Positions 6,251 through 15,003 are shown, counted from the stretch's first letter. The stretch is DNA of 64,000 bases from an uncultured Spirochaetaceae bacterium (GCA_900315435.1 OMYY01000008.1:1-64000); one strand, 5' to 3'. Program-made: numbers and translations. The notes: generated by a model from the sequence alone, not told the origin.

Positions 6251-8287
6251 TTACTCCTCATCATACATTCCCTCGTAGGAAAGCACATAGTGGACGGTAT
6301 CCAGCTGGTCGTAGACCCTCCGCTCCATGGGAAACCCTCGGAACGTCTCCACGGTGATGGCGGGGATGTCAAGCCGGCCGGAAACCTCGGCATTGACGCT
6401 ACCCTTCGGTCCCGGTCCGGCCGAAGCGAATTCGTTATGGCAGAGCGTTCCTTCCTGGGTGGCGAAGAGCATGTCGAAATAGAGGTCCTCGATGCCATCG
6501 AGCATCGAGAAGATATAGGTGCTCCCCAGAAAATCCCTCGACTGCTTGTAGATGATCGCCTCGTGCAGGTCGAGCAACACATCCGGCCTGACCTCCTGGA
6601 TACGGGAGAAAACCGCATAGGCGGCCCGTTCTGCCACATTTCCCTCTGGATTTCCCGGGAAGGAACGGTTCATGTCCAGCGTTCCCTCCACATACCGGCT
6701 CCGCTTCCGGGCGCCCGTAGCGTTTGCCGGAGCGATGATATACAGGTCTCCGCTCTTGATGGTGACCTTCCTTTGGAGCAACTGGCCTGCATACCAGGCA
6801 GCCCGTTCGTCGCCGTGGATCCCGGCGACGATATAGACGGCCGGACCGGGATTGTCGGAATGGATGTGGTATTCCACCACCTCTTCCGGGGTTCCCTCCA
6901 GCAATTTCCTCGTAGAGACCATCACCGGATAGGAATGGTTGAACTTCCCGTATCCGACATCGCCGTAGTCCATTTCCAGTCCATCCAGCCGGCTTTCCGG
7001 CTCGAGGATCCACGTCCCGTCCCAAGCGACCTTTTCCCCAGCGATATCCAGATACGGGATTGCTTCTTCGGTTTTCTGGGAAACCTCGATGGCTCGCGGG
7101 CTCTCCTGGCGCATCGGATCCTGAAGAACAGGAATCGCGCCCACGGCAGCCCGCTGCCCGTCCGGACCGGCGAGCATCTGGCCGATGCCCCCGTCGACGA
7201 TTTCTTCATAGGATGGGAGCACGCCCAGGCTGATGAAGCCATCATCCCCGTCATACATTTCGGCGAAGCTGGCGATGCAGGTCAGGTGTCTGGCACACCG
7301 CTCGTCGATGCTGATGCCCGCATCGGTATAAGGGACCGTCACCGCGCCATAGGTGGCGGCTCTTGCGTAGAACCTATCCTTGCCGGTAACCACCAGGTCG
7401 GCGTCGATCGCCCCGTGGAGCCGGCCTTGGGAAGCGTTGGCTGTCTCCATCAGCAACGCCAAGGTATCGGTGTAGTCACCCAGTTCCCGGTGGGTCAGCC
7501 CATGCAGGTTGGCAGGAGATTTCTCCACCGTGACCTTCATCTGGTCCTCCACCATCATCAGCGTGACGTTCGCCAGGTCGAGGGCCCGCTCATGGGCGAC
7601 GATCGCGTTGACCGTCGTGTACTCGGGCGATGCCTCGTGCAAATCGACGGTGATGGAAATGTGCTTGTCGCGGATCAGGCTGGTGATGCCATAGGCGACC
7701 TTTTCGGTGAAGGTCCCATCCTCGCGTCCCGGATATGCCCGGTTCAGGTTGCGGGTCTCGCTGCCAGAAAGCTGCTGTCCGCTGGAGGCATGGATATAGA
7801 CCTCGCTGTCCGGCCACTGGTCGATCGGGTTGGTAGCACGGCTGCCATAGCGGAACCAGCGTTTGCCGTAGGGGGTATCGATCTGGTAGCGCATCGGCGA
7901 CGCCTCCTGAGGGTCGGTGCAGGTGAAGGCACTGTTGTTGGCCCGGGGAATGACGTACAGCACTCCCTCGGTCGGCTGACATGACTCGATCAGGGCCACC
8001 GCGGAGAGGAACCCGGAGGGCTCGTTGGGGTGCGTTCCCCCGAGTACCAGCATTCCGGCACCTTCGACCCCGCTGTCCAAGATATAGACCTCCGTATCGC
8101 CATGGGTTCCCTTCAAGGCTGGCATCCAGTCGCTCAGCATGGCTATGCCGGTCACCCCGGGACCGGGGTAGACCGGTTCGGGAACCAAGGCGGAACGAAA
8201 TATCCGCGCAAGGTGCAGGGTCAGCAACAGGACAAGCACGGTCAAGACCGATGCGGAAAGGATATGGCGAGGAATCGGACGACGCAT
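6251..8287 (-). CDS. Membrane-anchored tandem zinc carboxypeptidase/aspartoacylase-like protein
   Basis: 678 residues. An N-terminal anchor helix (about residues 10-28) is followed by two M14/succinylglutamate-desuccinylase-like domains. Domain 1 has GGTHPNEPSG (H86, E89), NLNRAYPG, DLHEAS (H217) and METAN (E281). Domain 2 has AGIHGDERAAW (H491, E494), DMNRSFPG, DLHEA (H575) and a late VETFRGFP. Both domains keep the zinc ligands and the Arg motif, so both may be active. Single-domain relatives remove amide-linked acyl or amino-acid groups. In a PGA operon a gamma-glutamyl hydrolase or amidase outside the inner membrane is the natural inference. It sits between a 49-residue membrane protein and the PgsB-coupled small gene. 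Confidence 0.75.
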   Translation of the reverse strand: MRRPIPRHILSASVLTVLVLLLTLHLARIFRSALVPEPVYPGPGVTGIAMLSDWMPALKGTHGDTEVYILDSGVEGAGMLVLGGTHPNEPSGFLSAVALIESCQPTEGVLYVIPRANNSAFTCTDPQEASPMRYQIDTPYGKRWFRYGSRATNPIDQWPDSEVYIHASSGQQLSGSETRNLNRAYPGREDGTFTEKVAYGITSLIRDKHISITVDLHEASPEYTTVNAIVAHERALDLANVTLMMVEDQMKVTVEKSPANLHGLTHRELGDYTDTLALLMETANASQGRLHGAIDADLVVTGKDRFYARAATYGAVTVPYTDAGISIDERCARHLTCIASFAEMYDGDDGFISLGVLPSYEEIVDGGIGQMLAGPDGQRAAVGAIPVLQDPMRQESPRAIEVSQKTEEAIPYLDIAGEKVAWDGTWILEPESRLDGLEMDYGDVGYGKFNHSYPVMVSTRKLLEGTPEEVVEYHIHSDNPGPAVYIVAGIHGDERAAWYAGQLLQRKVTIKSGDLYIIAPANATGARKRSRYVEGTLDMNRSFPGNPEGNVAERAAYAVFSRIQEVRPDVLLDLHEAIIYKQSRDFLGSTYIFSMLDGIEDLYFDMLFATQEGTLCHNEFASAGPGPKGSVNAEVSGRLDIPAITVETFRGFPMERRVYDQLDTVHYVLSYEGMYDEE

Positions 8288-8294
8288 ACGGACC

Positions 8295-8444
8295 TCACTT
8301 TACCCGAAACAGGCGCAAGAGCAAGGTCACCAGGACCAATGCCGCATCAATCTGGAAAAAGAGGTTGCCCTTCTTGCGGAACATGCAGACGAAGAGAAGC
8401 AACACGACGAAGGCGACAAGCGCAAGATAGATGTGCATCAGCAT
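8295..8444 (-). CDS. Small membrane protein in the PGA operon
   Basis: 49 residues from the ATG at 8444, preceded by GGGAGGG at a 5-base distance. It has two hydrophobic helices (IYLALVAFVVLLLFVCMF and AALVLVTLLLRLF) separated by the basic turn RKKGN. No family is recognised. It lies 11 bases after the TRAP-type permease and 7 bases before the carboxypeptidase. Such a size and place fit a small subunit of the permease or of the polymer export complex, but this is inference. Confidence 0.65.
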   Translation of the reverse strand: MLMHIYLALVAFVVLLLFVCMFRKKGNLFFQIDAALVLVTLLLRLFRVK

Positions 8445-8455
8445 GGCAGCCCTCC

Positions 8456-9733
8456 CTACACCGTCAAGAAACCGAGCGCGGTCGACCAGCGCATGCACAA
8501 CGCCGCCAAGGCGATGCAGACCGCGAAGGGAACGGCGCAATGCTTCAGTACCTTGCGGTACGGAAGCCCTACAATCTGGGCCGCGTAGTTGCCCGCCAAG
8601 GCGGTCGGGGGCATCAAATCCCCCAGACAGCAGACGAACGAGAGCACTGCGGCGATGATGATGTCATTACAGGTGCCGTGGCTGACCATGACCAGGAGGA
8701 AAGGCACCCCGATGACCGAGGCTGCCCCGTAGGAGCTGATTGCCCCGAAAGCCGGCATGATGGTGAAGGCGGCGACATAGACAAAGACGATGCCAAGGGC
8801 CAAGCAACTGACCACAATCCATCCCCTCGAGCCGACCAACGTCAGGATCTGGATGAACATGCCAACTCCCACCAGCTTGGCCAACACCGGAATGGTGGTA
8901 TCCATTGCCTCGAGACACATATTCCAGACGTTGTATTTCCGCCCGGTGAAAAGCCCCACGGCGCTGGCAATCAGGAAAATCAGGCAGGTGCCCAGTTGGG
9001 GGAAGGCAGGCACCAGCTTGCTTGCCACCAGAAGGACCACCAGGACAATGATGGGCAGATACAGGACGAACCCGTAGATCGAACCGACCTCGGTCCGCAA
9101 GCTGCCCTTGAGCTTCTCCACATCAAGATGTCTCGCATAGGGGAGGCCGAGGAACAGGACGGCGAAAATCGCACAAGGAACCGTCAGAAGCAGAAGTGGC
9201 AGTCCGAAGCCGATATAGGGCATATCGACTCCCCCGCCGATGAGCATCGCAGGAATATTGATGGGAGGTGCGGCCATGCCCATGATGGCGCCAATGGCGA
9301 TGATGGCGCCAGCCTTCTCTTTGGGAATTCCCACCAAGAGGAGGATAGGGGCCACCAACGACCCCGAGGAAAGGACCGCCGCGGTCGAGCTCCCGGTAAT
9401 CATTCCGGGAAACATGACCACCAGCATCAGCAATACCAGCATCAAGGCAGGCACCCTGGCGAAGTGGGTGACGATGGCGGCGTTCAGCGCCTCGAGGGCA
9501 CCCGACTTCTGGGTTACCGCCATGAAAAACATGGCGGTGGTGATGATCAGCATGGTATCCACATACGTGAAGGTCCCCTCGTACAGGTGGCGGAGGGGCA
9601 CTCCCTGGCCGCCAGCCAAAGCCCCGGCCACCGCGCCGATGACCATGGAAAGGCTCACCGGCAGCCTCAGGGCGAGATTGGCAAGCAGGAACGAGGCAAG
9701 CATCACCAGCAGGCAGACCAATTCGATATCCAT
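8456..9733 (-). CDS. Orphan TRAP-type large permease (DctM-like) in the PGA operon
   Basis: 425 residues with about a dozen hydrophobic segments. It resembles the DctM/ion-transporter superfamily: SGSLVAPILLLVGIPKEKAGAI and AAPPINIPAMLIGGG near the middle, and GDLMPPTALAGNY near the C-terminus. No DctP binding protein or DctQ subunit lies next to it, unlike the two complete TRAP sets at 46.8-54.1 kb. Its neighbours are an exported protein and the PGA remodelling enzymes. It may take up glutamate or oligomers released from PGA, or act in export. The substrate is not deducible. Confidence 0.75.
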   Translation of the reverse strand: MDIELVCLLVMLASFLLANLALRLPVSLSMVIGAVAGALAGGQGVPLRHLYEGTFTYVDTMLIITTAMFFMAVTQKSGALEALNAAIVTHFARVPALMLVLLMLVVMFPGMITGSSTAAVLSSGSLVAPILLLVGIPKEKAGAIIAIGAIMGMAAPPINIPAMLIGGGVDMPYIGFGLPLLLLTVPCAIFAVLFLGLPYARHLDVEKLKGSLRTEVGSIYGFVLYLPIIVLVVLLVASKLVPAFPQLGTCLIFLIASAVGLFTGRKYNVWNMCLEAMDTTIPVLAKLVGVGMFIQILTLVGSRGWIVVSCLALGIVFVYVAAFTIMPAFGAISSYGAASVIGVPFLLVMVSHGTCNDIIIAAVLSFVCCLGDLMPPTALAGNYAAQIVGLPYRKVLKHCAVPFAVCIALAALCMRWSTALGFLTV

Positions 9734-9755
9734 GCGCTATTCCCCCAGAGATGGT

Positions 9756-10358
9756 TTATTTCAGCAACTTCGTGAAGACGTCGATGGTGTCCCTTGTCGC
9801 GAAGATCAGCGAAATCGGCTTTCCGTTGGCCTTCGCATAATCGGTGAACTTTCCATCGAAGTTGGCGTCCTCCTTGACTACCAGATACCTGGCGACAGGC
9901 AGGACCAGGTCGGCAAGAGAGTCGCTCAAAGCCCCGCGGCGGGTCTCGCCTCCAATATGGACGAAAACCACGGGGATGCCGTCCTGCTGGATACGCGCCA
10001 TCACCTTCCTGGCACGGTCCATCTCGTCAGCCTCGGAAACACCGGCAGCTCCCAAGCCTTTGGTGCTGGCACCGACGGCAACCACCACCGTCTTGGCGCC
10101 TGCAACCTCGCTGTCCGTGGCGGTCGGGTTGTAGGTGAACGGGACTCCGATACGCTTCATCACCGTCTGCAGCATGGCGCCGTCGGTGCTCTGCCCGAAC
10201 GAAGTGACGAAGACCGGCTTCGGGAAAAGGCTCTTGTCGATCGTCCCCACGTTGACGATATGGTTGGTCTTGCTGGTCTGCATCGTGTAGGCGCCGGCAT
10301 GAAGGCTCACCGCGCACACCATCATCATCACTCCAATCACTTTTCTCATAGCACGCAT
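9756..10358 (-). CDS. Exported hypothetical protein of the PGA operon
   Basis: 200 residues from the ATG at 10358, which has AGGAGG 7 bases upstream; the ATG two codons earlier is too close to that site. A signal peptide (MRKVIGVMMMVCAVSLHAGA) leads a single domain with an alternating alpha/beta look: KTVVVAVGASTKGLGAAG and IPVVFVHIGGETRRG. I believe it resembles the uncharacterised DUF6305 group, but I am not sure. The layout recalls a small Rossmann-like periplasmic domain. Its place between the GGT lipoprotein and the orphan TRAP permease makes a binding-protein or accessory role possible. Confidence 0.7.
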   Translation of the reverse strand: MRAMRKVIGVMMMVCAVSLHAGAYTMQTSKTNHIVNVGTIDKSLFPKPVFVTSFGQSTDGAMLQTVMKRIGVPFTYNPTATDSEVAGAKTVVVAVGASTKGLGAAGVSEADEMDRARKVMARIQQDGIPVVFVHIGGETRRGALSDSLADLVLPVARYLVVKEDANFDGKFTDYAKANGKPISLIFATRDTIDVFTKLLK

Positions 10359-10380
10359 ACGCATTCCTCCTTTTGTCGTA

Positions 10381-12255
10381 TCAGTAGGCTGCAGCGCCAT
10401 AGTGGCGGCGGTTGTCACCGACGGCATAATAGACGCCGTCACGCATCTCGGCAGCAGAGACGCTGCCCACATGGGAACTCCACGGCAGGTCGCTGTCCAG
10501 CGTGTTGAACCCCAGGTCCTGCATTCCCTTGATGGTCTCTGGACTATAGCTTCCTTCCAGATATATCTGGTCCTTCGACCCTCCGGCATTCCAGGAACGT
10601 GGTGCGTTGACCGCGCTGGCCACGTCCATGCCGAAATCAATGCAGTTCACGATGGTCTCGTACGTGGCGGAGGCGGTGCACCAGTTGCCCGGAGAGCCGA
10701 CAGCGATTTCCGGCTTGCCATCAGCGTCAGCCACAATCGTGGGACAGATGGTAGAGCAGACACGGATACCCGGCATCAGTACATTGACGCTGCTGGTGGG
10801 ATTGTTGGTCAGGTTGGCCAAGTGGGCGTTGAAGACAAATCCCGTCCCCGGGACCGCCAATGCGGAACCGAAGTTGATGCCGTTGGTGTTGGTCGTGGAG
10901 ACCACGTTTCCCTTGGCATCCATGACGACCATATGGGTGGTACCGCCTTGATCGACCGCCATGCTGGCAAAGGCCTCCTTTCCGGTGCTGGTCAACGTCA
11001 CGTGATGTCTTCCCGCCGGGGCGAGGAGCATCTTCTTGCCCGGCGTGATCAGGCCCGCACGCTGGTCTCCGTACGCTTTGCTGATGATTTCGTCGACAGG
11101 AAGATGGTAGTAATCAGGGTCACCCATGTAGGCCCTGCCATCCTTCTGCCCGAGGATGAACGCTTCCGCCTTGATCTGGGCGGTAACCGGATTGTCGAAG
11201 CCATAGGAGGCGAGGTCGAAGTGCTCGGTGATGTTCAGCGCCTCGAGCAAAGCCGCTCCACCGGTCGAAGGGCCGCCGACCGTATAGACCTTGTGTCCTC
11301 GATAGGTGGTGGAGATCGGTTCCCGCACTACCGAAGCGTAGTTGGCGAAATCGTCATGGGTCACGATACCGCCCTGGCTTTGGATGTAATCGACCATCTT
11401 GTCGGTAAACTCGCTGTCGTAAAAGCCCTTGATTCCTTCACGGGCAATCAGCTCGAGGGTGTCGGCGAGATCGTTGTTGGTGATCACGTCCCCTTCGCTG
11501 TACAAGAAACCCTCATCCGTATAGAGCCCCATCGAATAGGGATAGGCGCTCAGGTTCTCGTAACGCCCTTCGATGTTGGCGTTCCAGCGGTCGGTGACCC
11601 GGAATCCGCCACGGGCAAGAGCGATCACAGGCTCCAGCACCTGGGCAGGAGTCATGGTCCCCCACTTCTCCAGGGCGGTCAACGTGCCATGGACCGTACC
11701 GGGGATGGCAATCGCCTGGACCGAGGGAGGATTGCTTGCAATGGTGGTGTCGGTCTGTCCTGCGACCACAGCGGCCGGTGCCGTCTCCATATATTCGATG
11801 GTCTCGTACGTGTCTTGGTCGGCAAGGTAGACCACCATCTGCCCGCATCCGCCGATGCCACTGGCTGCCGGCTCCAACAGTCCTACCGCGTAGATCATGG
11901 CGACCGCGGCATCCACGGCGTTGCCCCCCTCCTCCAGGATCTGCACCGCAATCTGGCTCGCCAGCGGACTGGCGCTTGCCGCGGCCCCATGCGTGCCGGC
12001 CGCACCGGTACCATACAGGTCGGTGGCAAATGGAAGCGAAGGCCGCATCTGTCCCCGCAACACATCTTCTTGGACTGGAGGTTCGGCCTCCGGCACAGGC
12101 GTCTCAGGCACGTCCTGCGCCGGAACCGTCACTGGCGCTTCGGGCACCGAAACAGCAGGAACGCTTTCCACCGCCGGCGCATCCGCCTTCTTCCCACAAC
12201 TGACGGCAAGCGCGGCGATGGCTGACGCCAGGACAAACATACGTATCCGTTTCAT
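10381..12255 (-). CDS. Lipoprotein gamma-glutamyltransferase (GGT/CapD-like)
   Basis: 624 residues. The signal peptide ends in the lipobox AVSC (Cys20), so the mature protein is lipid-anchored. Residues 21-65 are a Pro/Val/Ala/Glu linker. The GGT fold follows, with GNAVDAAVA (111-119). The autocleavage and nucleophile site GGTTHMVV has Thr439 as the expected first residue of the small subunit, as in TTH of known enzymes. GGPSTGG and VGSPGNW supply oxyanion and substrate-binding motifs. GGT-family enzymes cleave or transfer gamma-glutamyl bonds, and CapD does so on PGA. Here it probably trims, releases or attaches PGA at the cell surface or periplasm. Confidence 0.88.
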   Translation of the reverse strand: MKRIRMFVLASAIAALAVSCGKKADAPAVESVPAVSVPEAPVTVPAQDVPETPVPEAEPPVQEDVLRGQMRPSLPFATDLYGTGAAGTHGAAASASPLASQIAVQILEEGGNAVDAAVAMIYAVGLLEPAASGIGGCGQMVVYLADQDTYETIEYMETAPAAVVAGQTDTTIASNPPSVQAIAIPGTVHGTLTALEKWGTMTPAQVLEPVIALARGGFRVTDRWNANIEGRYENLSAYPYSMGLYTDEGFLYSEGDVITNNDLADTLELIAREGIKGFYDSEFTDKMVDYIQSQGGIVTHDDFANYASVVREPISTTYRGHKVYTVGGPSTGGAALLEALNITEHFDLASYGFDNPVTAQIKAEAFILGQKDGRAYMGDPDYYHLPVDEIISKAYGDQRAGLITPGKKMLLAPAGRHHVTLTSTGKEAFASMAVDQGGTTHMVVMDAKGNVVSTTNTNGINFGSALAVPGTGFVFNAHLANLTNNPTSSVNVLMPGIRVCSTICPTIVADADGKPEIAVGSPGNWCTASATYETIVNCIDFGMDVASAVNAPRSWNAGGSKDQIYLEGSYSPETIKGMQDLGFNTLDSDLPWSSHVGSVSAAEMRDGVYYAVGDNRRHYGAAAY

Positions 12256-12280
12256 CTCACAACCTCATCCGATATATGCA

Positions 12281-12302
12281 CCGCACCCATCGCTGGGTGC
12301 GG
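12281..12302 (-). other. Intercistronic hairpin without U-tract
   Basis: A 9-bp perfect stem, CCGCACCCA/TGGGTGCGG, with a 4-base loop lies between the first lipoprotein gene and ggt. No T-run follows on the minus strand, so it is more likely an mRNA-processing or stability element, or a weak attenuator, than a full terminator. Confidence 0.45.
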
Positions 12303-12321
12303 CACGGCAAGAAGAGAAGCC

Positions 12322-13614
12322 TCAGTCAACCACGGTGACCGACCTCACATCCGAAACCTTGACAGAGGCCAGATCTCCATCGGCCACGGTCCTGGTGCTC
12401 CCGTCAGGGGTGGCAACCTCGAAATCGTTGCCCTGCGTGCCGGAAGCCGAGAGCAGGTCTGCCAGCGAGGCGTCCCCTGCCATGGCGACAAAGGCGACAT
12501 CCCCGGCCACCAGCCTGGACACCCCCATGAGCGCGTCCCCGCTCTCTCCTTTGACCTGATGCTCCTTCAACAGCGCGTAGGAATCGCTCTTCTTCAGATA
12601 GACCAGGCGCCTGTCGGCAATCTCGCCAGCGGCGAAGGTCTCATCCCCTGCCTCGCTGGTGACCGTGACGGTCGTGGGAGCAAGACCATAGCGAGAGGCC
12701 AACGTTCCCAGGACATAGCCCTTGTAGTAGGAACCGGCCACATTTCCGAGATAGGAAGCTTCCTTTCCGTAGACGCCTTTGGCGTTCTGGGCAACCACCA
12801 GGTGGACGATTCCCTCATCTAGCGGCTCAATCGAGGAATGCATCCCTCCGGCGGCGATATCCCGGACATTCTCGACCACCGTCTGGCCGAAGACCGCGTC
12901 GATCTTGTCTGGCGCGCTCTTGACCAGCTTGCCCTCCAGGAAAGCGTTCTCGTCGACAGTCGTCTTGACTCCTTCGATGTCGTAGACGTCATAGCTGTTG
13001 GCGCCGGCGAGATACATGCCCTCGTTCAGGTCGAAGAAACTCTCCACGGCAATTTCGTCAAAAGGAACGAACACCAGCGCCTCAGGGCCATCGACCGTAT
13101 ATACCTTATAGTTGCAGTCATAGGTGGCGCTCTGTCCCTTGCCGGTGAAGACATCAAACTTCTGGCTCGCGTCATCCTTCATGAAGGTGACGTACTTGTC
13201 TGCGAAAAGGCGGCTTGCCCCCGCCGCATAGGGAGCGCTGTCCAGATACGGATCGCCAAGCGTTCCGGTGGAAAAAACCGTATCAGCGTCCGGTTGCCAC
13301 CAGAAGTTGTCCTCGACGATTTCCTGCAAGCTGAAACCTTTCTTCCACTCGCGGGCATTGTAGCACTGGTCGATGGCATCCTGTCCCTGAAGCGCGCTGG
13401 CCATCGGATAGACGGTCTTCGGCCCACCGACTTCCTTCTTCGCGGGAACTTCAGGTGCGGGAGCCGGGGTAGGTGCCGGAAGGGCGGAAATGGTCGGTTG
13501 CGGCGTAGCCTGGACAGGTTGTGGCGCCGGAGTCACGGCTTGTTTTTTCCCGCAACCTGCGAGCAACGCGACAGCGCACAGCGCAAATGTCATATACGGA
13601 TACCTATTTTTCAT
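12322..13614 (-). CDS. Lipoprotein of unknown function, first gene of the PGA operon
   Basis: 430 residues from the ATG at 13614 (AAGGGGGT 7 bases upstream). The signal peptide ends in LLAGC (lipobox), followed by a Pro/Ala/Gln linker of about 40 residues. The rest looks like a mainly beta, secreted domain with short repeats of charged turns (TVDGPEALVFVPFDE, GMYLAGANSYDVYD). No family is recognised. The linker resembles that of the neighbouring GGT lipoprotein, so both probably reach out from the same membrane. As first gene behind the promoter it may bind PGA or anchor the complex, which is inference only. Confidence 0.7.
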   Translation of the reverse strand: MKNRYPYMTFALCAVALLAGCGKKQAVTPAPQPVQATPQPTISALPAPTPAPAPEVPAKKEVGGPKTVYPMASALQGQDAIDQCYNAREWKKGFSLQEIVEDNFWWQPDADTVFSTGTLGDPYLDSAPYAAGASRLFADKYVTFMKDDASQKFDVFTGKGQSATYDCNYKVYTVDGPEALVFVPFDEIAVESFFDLNEGMYLAGANSYDVYDIEGVKTTVDENAFLEGKLVKSAPDKIDAVFGQTVVENVRDIAAGGMHSSIEPLDEGIVHLVVAQNAKGVYGKEASYLGNVAGSYYKGYVLGTLASRYGLAPTTVTVTSEAGDETFAAGEIADRRLVYLKKSDSYALLKEHQVKGESGDALMGVSRLVAGDVAFVAMAGDASLADLLSASGTQGNDFEVATPDGSTRTVADGDLASVKVSDVRSVTVVD

Positions 13615-13649
13615 GCAGTTACCCCCTTGGTGGAACCAGTAGTACCCCA

Positions 13650-13716
13650 AGATTAAAGTTTTTGCATTAAAATGTGAAGAGATTTCATGCAGAAAACGGA
13701 AAACAACCTGCATGAA
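13650..13716 (-). promoter_or_regulatory. PGA operon promoter with upstream inverted repeat
   Basis: On the minus strand TTCACA (13678-13673) and TAATCT (13655-13650) are separated by 17 bases. Just upstream of the -35 lies a 9-bp inverted repeat, TTCATGCAG (13684-13692) and CTGCATGAA (13708-13716), with a 15-base spacer. The arrangement fits an activator or repressor site. Confidence 0.5.
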
Positions 13717-13800
13717 TATGCAACTGATTCGTGATACCCGCTCTTTAGCCAGAAGGGTACCTGTCCCTGAATGGCCTTTGTTGTTTCTGTAAATAGTATC

Positions 13801-13829
13801 TTGACAACGATTATGTTTCTTTCTAAAGT
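13801..13829 (+). promoter_or_regulatory. Promoter of the TrpX-like importer operon
   Basis: TTGACA at 13801-13806, a 17-base spacer and TAAAGT at 13824-13829. The gene start at 13850 has AAGAGG 7 bases upstream. It is divergent to the PGA operon promoter. Confidence 0.7.
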
Positions 13830-13849
13830 AACATCCAAGAGGTTCACAC

Positions 13850-14866
13850 ATGCAAAAACCATTCATCGCAAGTTTCGCGCTTTTCGCTATCGCTTCCATG
13901 GCCTTCGCTCAAGGAACGAGGGAAACCGCCGTCACGGGCGCCACCCGGAAAACCTATGTGGTCGGCATCTCGAAGATGATGAGCCATCCGGCTCTGGACG
14001 CCATCGAGCAGGGCATCATGGACTACCTTGCGACAACCGACCTCTCCATCACCTATGACAGGCAGAACTGCAACGGGGATGTCTCCACCGCCATCTCCAT
14101 CGCCCAGAAGTTCAAAGACTCCAAGTGCGATGCCGTCGTCGGCATCGCCACTCCGCCGGCCCAGGCGCTCGCCACCACCTTCAAGGACATCCCGGTGGTG
14201 TTCAGCGGCGTCACCGACCCGCTCTCCGCCGGACTGATTGCCGATTACGACCACCAGACCGAGACCAATGTCTGCGGCGCCAGCGACAAGAGTCCCCAGA
14301 AGGAACAGCTCGAGATGTTCTTCAAGGCGACCAACATCAAGACGATGGGCATGGTCTATACCGCCAGCGAAGCAAACGGCGTCTACCAGATGGAGGTCGC
14401 CAAGCAGGTCTGCGAGGCCAACGGCATCACCTTCGTCGGCGCCGCGGTGCAGAACAGCAGCGAGGTGAAGATGGCCGCCCAGTCGATCATCGACCGTGTC
14501 GACGGCATGTATGTCGCCATCGACAACACGGTGGTCAGCGCCATCGCCAGCGTCGACGACGTCTGCTACCAGGCCAAGAAGCCGTTGTTCAACTCCGACA
14601 CCACCAGCAGCGAGGGGACCCGGTTCTTCATGAGTTCCTCTTTCAACTACTACAACCATGGATATGAGTCAGGCAAAATCGTCGAGAGAGTGCTGCGTGG
14701 CGAAAACCCGAAGGACATCGGCGCCATCTTCTTCACCGACATGAAGCTGATGGACCTGATCTTCAACCTGGACAGCGCCAGCTACCTTGGCATCGAGATT
14801 CCCGCAGACCTCCTGGCCCAAGCCAACTATGTGGTCAAGGATGGCAAGACGCAAGCGAACCGCTGA
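13850..14866 (+). CDS. ABC transporter substrate-binding protein, TrpX-like (paralog 1)
   Basis: 338 residues. A signal peptide (MQKPFIASFALFAIASMAFA) is followed by QGTRET. The mature part is a two-lobed periplasmic binding protein of the ABC_sub_bind family: VGISKMMSHPALDAIEQG, VGIATPPAQALA, PVVFSGVTDPLSAGL, and VAIDNTVVSAIASV in the hinge/second lobe. Family members bind aromatic amino acids or related small molecules. It is followed by a paralog sharing the same motifs, then one permease and one ATPase, so two binding proteins probably feed one importer. Translation is led by a good promoter and ribosome site. Confidence 0.85.
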   Translation: MQKPFIASFALFAIASMAFAQGTRETAVTGATRKTYVVGISKMMSHPALDAIEQGIMDYLATTDLSITYDRQNCNGDVSTAISIAQKFKDSKCDAVVGIATPPAQALATTFKDIPVVFSGVTDPLSAGLIADYDHQTETNVCGASDKSPQKEQLEMFFKATNIKTMGMVYTASEANGVYQMEVAKQVCEANGITFVGAAVQNSSEVKMAAQSIIDRVDGMYVAIDNTVVSAIASVDDVCYQAKKPLFNSDTTSSEGTRFFMSSSFNYYNHGYESGKIVERVLRGENPKDIGAIFFTDMKLMDLIFNLDSASYLGIEIPADLLAQANYVVKDGKTQANR

Positions 14867-15003
14867 CCTGGACAAGGCTTCTTTCCGGACGTATATGCAT
14901 GACTACTGGATTTTTATTCATAGTTTTGTATACACGCCCGGTTTCTTTGTGCTATACTTCGCTCAATATTGTTGTTGTCAGACACAATGGAGGCATTCGA
15001 ATC

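Noticed and set aside
6164-7984. A 600-codon open frame antisense to the tandem carboxypeptidase
   Set aside because: Long antisense frames are common in GC-rich coding DNA. The translation is Arg/His/Gly-rich without domain patterns, while the minus strand has clear zinc motifs. The same holds for long frames opposite ggt, obgE-rplU, argS and the AraC gene.
14899-15003. An N-terminal extension of the second TrpX-like binding protein from the ATG at 14899
   Set aside because: The ATG at 15004 has a ribosome site and starts a regular signal peptide. The extension would put 35 unrelated residues before it.
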